DNA of 14,098 bases from Clostridia bacterium (GTDB lineage: Bacteria; Bacillota; Clostridia; Christensenellales; CAG-314), in the NCBI GenBank assembly GCA_017407305.1, contig JAFQWS010000031.1:1-14098 (forward strand). The letters are read 5' to 3'. The translations under genes and the position numbers were made by a program. Within the stretch, counting starts at the first letter, position 1, and every line of letters starts with the position of its first letter. Shown piece after piece: positions 13,224 through 14,098 of the stretch. Under the pieces are notes generated by a model, which made no database searches, had not been told where the DNA came from, and worked only from the letters and a program-made list of their open reading frames with translations.

Positions 13224-13262
13224 AACTATTATTAAGTATATACTTATTAAAATTAAAGTCAA
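13218..13262 (-). promoter_or_regulatory. patB promoter embedded in a nested dyad (operator candidate)
   Basis: The promoter is TTGACT (13257-13262), a 16-base spacer and TATACT (13235-13240). The -10 lies inside a perfect 14-bp palindrome, TAAGTATATACTTA (13233-13246). That palindrome is flanked almost symmetrically by GACTTTAA (13218-13225) and TTAAAGTC (13253-13260), which are exact inverted repeats; the right one overlaps the -35. Such concentric symmetry over a promoter is typical of a repressor operator. The regulator is not in the window. Confidence 0.6.
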
Positions 13263-13315
13263 GAATAAAAGGTTTTTTAGTTGTCATATCATTTTAAATT
13301 CTATTAAAAATGGTG

Positions 13316-13344
13316 TTGCTTTTTCATAAAAAACTTGGTATAAT
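13316..13344 (+). promoter_or_regulatory. Promoter of the MDR-like gene
   Basis: TTGCTT (13316-13321), 17-base spacer and perfect TATAAT (13339-13344) preceded by TGG, an extended -10. Predicted leader is about 25 bases. It is divergent from the patB promoter, whose -35 lies some 54 bases away, so one regulator could affect both. Confidence 0.8.
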
Positions 13345-13375
13345 GTTTTTAACAATAATGGAGGACTTCTCTTTT

Positions 13376-14098
13376 ATGAAGTTTTGGAAACTGACAGCCC
13401 CTCACACTTTACAATTGGAACAAAGCGAACCCACCCTTTTGAACGAGAAAACCAACGTAAAAGTTCGCATTGAACACGTTCTTTTGGGCAAATACGATTT
13501 GGCTTTGTACAATGGCGAAGCAAAAGGAAAATATCCCGTTGTTTTGGGAAAAAACGCAGTCGGCGTTGTAAGCGAAACACATCAAGCAGAAACAAGTCCA
13601 TTTGGGAAAATGAACCGTGTTGTCATTGAGCCTTTTATCCCTTGCGGTCAATGCGCTTCCTGCTTGGAAGGAAAACTTTCTCAATGCACCAACTTGTTGG
13701 AATTGGGTTACAATGCAGACGGCATGTTGCGTGACTTTGTTGACCTTCCCGAAGGTTGCTGTCACAAAATTCCCGACATTTTGAGTGACGAAAAAGCCTT
13801 GTTTGTGCCTTACGTTGCTTTTGGCCTCAATATTTTGGACCATATGGACATCCAAAAAGGTTCGCACGTTTTGGTCTTTTCCTCTTCCAAAATCGGCATA
13901 ATTGCATCTCAACTTCTCAAATACTATCAATGTGTTCCCATTTTCGTTTCCAACGACCAAGATGCATCGACGGCAGCAAAAGAATTGGGCATCTTCTATG
14001 CTTTCAATACCAAAACGGATGACGTAAAACACGAATTGTTGGTGGCGACCGGTGGCAGACTTTGTGACAAAGTTATCTACTTTGCAAACAGCCTTTAC
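13376..14098 (+). CDS. Zinc-type MDR (alcohol dehydrogenase-like) protein, catalytic zinc site lost, C-terminus beyond window
   Basis: The first 241 residues of a medium-chain dehydrogenase/reductase-like protein. The structural zinc lobe is intact: PCGQCASCLEGKLSQC gives Cys90, 93, 96 and 104. The catalytic zinc ligands are not: where the family has the CGTD-type Cys there is LLGKYD, and the LGHE motif reads LGKN (57-60). The GxGxxG cofactor loop is replaced by FSSSKIGIIASQLL, so NAD(P) binding is doubtful. I use the ATG at 13376; an in-frame ATG at 13358 overlaps the GGAGG ribosome site (13360-13364), which sits a rather long 11 bases from the chosen start. It is the only plus-strand gene, divergent from patB. 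Activity is unknown. Confidence 0.8.
   Translation, partial: MKFWKLTAPHTLQLEQSEPTLLNEKTNVKVRIEHVLLGKYDLALYNGEAKGKYPVVLGKNAVGVVSETHQAETSPFGKMNRVVIEPFIPCGQCASCLEGKLSQCTNLLELGYNADGMLRDFVDLPEGCCHKIPDILSDEKALFVPYVAFGLNILDHMDIQKGSHVLVFSSSKIGIIASQLLKYYQCVPIFVSNDQDASTAAKELGIFYAFNTKTDDVKHELLVATGGRLCDKVIYFANSLY

Noticed and set aside
13409..14032. Minus-strand frame of 207 codons
   Set aside because: Antisense to the MDR-like gene, which has a promoter, ribosome site and a recognisable Cys motif. The antisense product shows no family features.
1..14098. CRISPR array, insertion sequence, phage or defence module
   Set aside because: No regularly spaced repeats, transposase, integrase, nuclease or toxin-antitoxin-like pairs are seen; apart from the left edge the genes are housekeeping.

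Overview
The window reads as a housekeeping stretch of a low-G+C Gram-positive (Firmicutes/Bacillota) chromosome, probably an uncultured Clostridia-like anaerobe. This rests on the glycolytic cluster next to secG and smpB, a SpoVB/YabM-type flippase beside mazG as in Bacillus, strong AGGAGG-type ribosome sites, and T-rich hairpin terminators. Both dus and the flippase gene stop at TGA and Trp is TGG, so the standard bacterial code applies. Nearly everything lies on the minus strand; only the last, truncated gene is on plus.

In transcription order on the minus strand (right to left): a PatB/MalY-type PLP enzyme (13140-11983) and pfkA (11893-10934) come first. A 280-bp gap with a possible structured RNA follows, then a stand-alone E2/CAT-fold protein without the catalytic histidine (10653-9640). 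Next is an overlapping block, flippase-mazG-dus-trmL (9433-5807), closed by a terminator. The glycolysis operon pgk-tpiA-gpmI (5621-1978) has a near-consensus promoter. secG (1907-1611) has its own promoter and terminator. smpB and a small P-loop kinase overlap (1527-540). tRNA-Thr(CGT) (488-413) has its own promoter and terminator. At the far left an A/T-rich unknown gene runs off the window. On plus, divergent from patB, is a zinc-MDR-like protein that lacks the catalytic zinc ligands and is cut by the window end.

The genes cover glycolysis (pfkA, tpiA, pgk, gpmI), protein export (secG), ribosome rescue (smpB), tRNA modification (dus, trmL), nucleotide-pool cleaning (mazG) and envelope lipid flipping. 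Compared with the common Firmicutes order gap-pgk-tpi-gpmI-eno-secG-rnr-smpB, both eno and rnr are missing from their usual slots.

I see no CRISPR array, insertion sequence, phage module, defence system or obvious new multi-gene system. The best leads are small: a nested 43-bp dyad over the patB promoter, a structured RNA candidate downstream of pfkA, apparently leaderless translation of smpB, two enzyme-fold proteins with lost catalytic residues, and a tRNA T-arm fragment next to an A/T-rich gene that may mark an element boundary.
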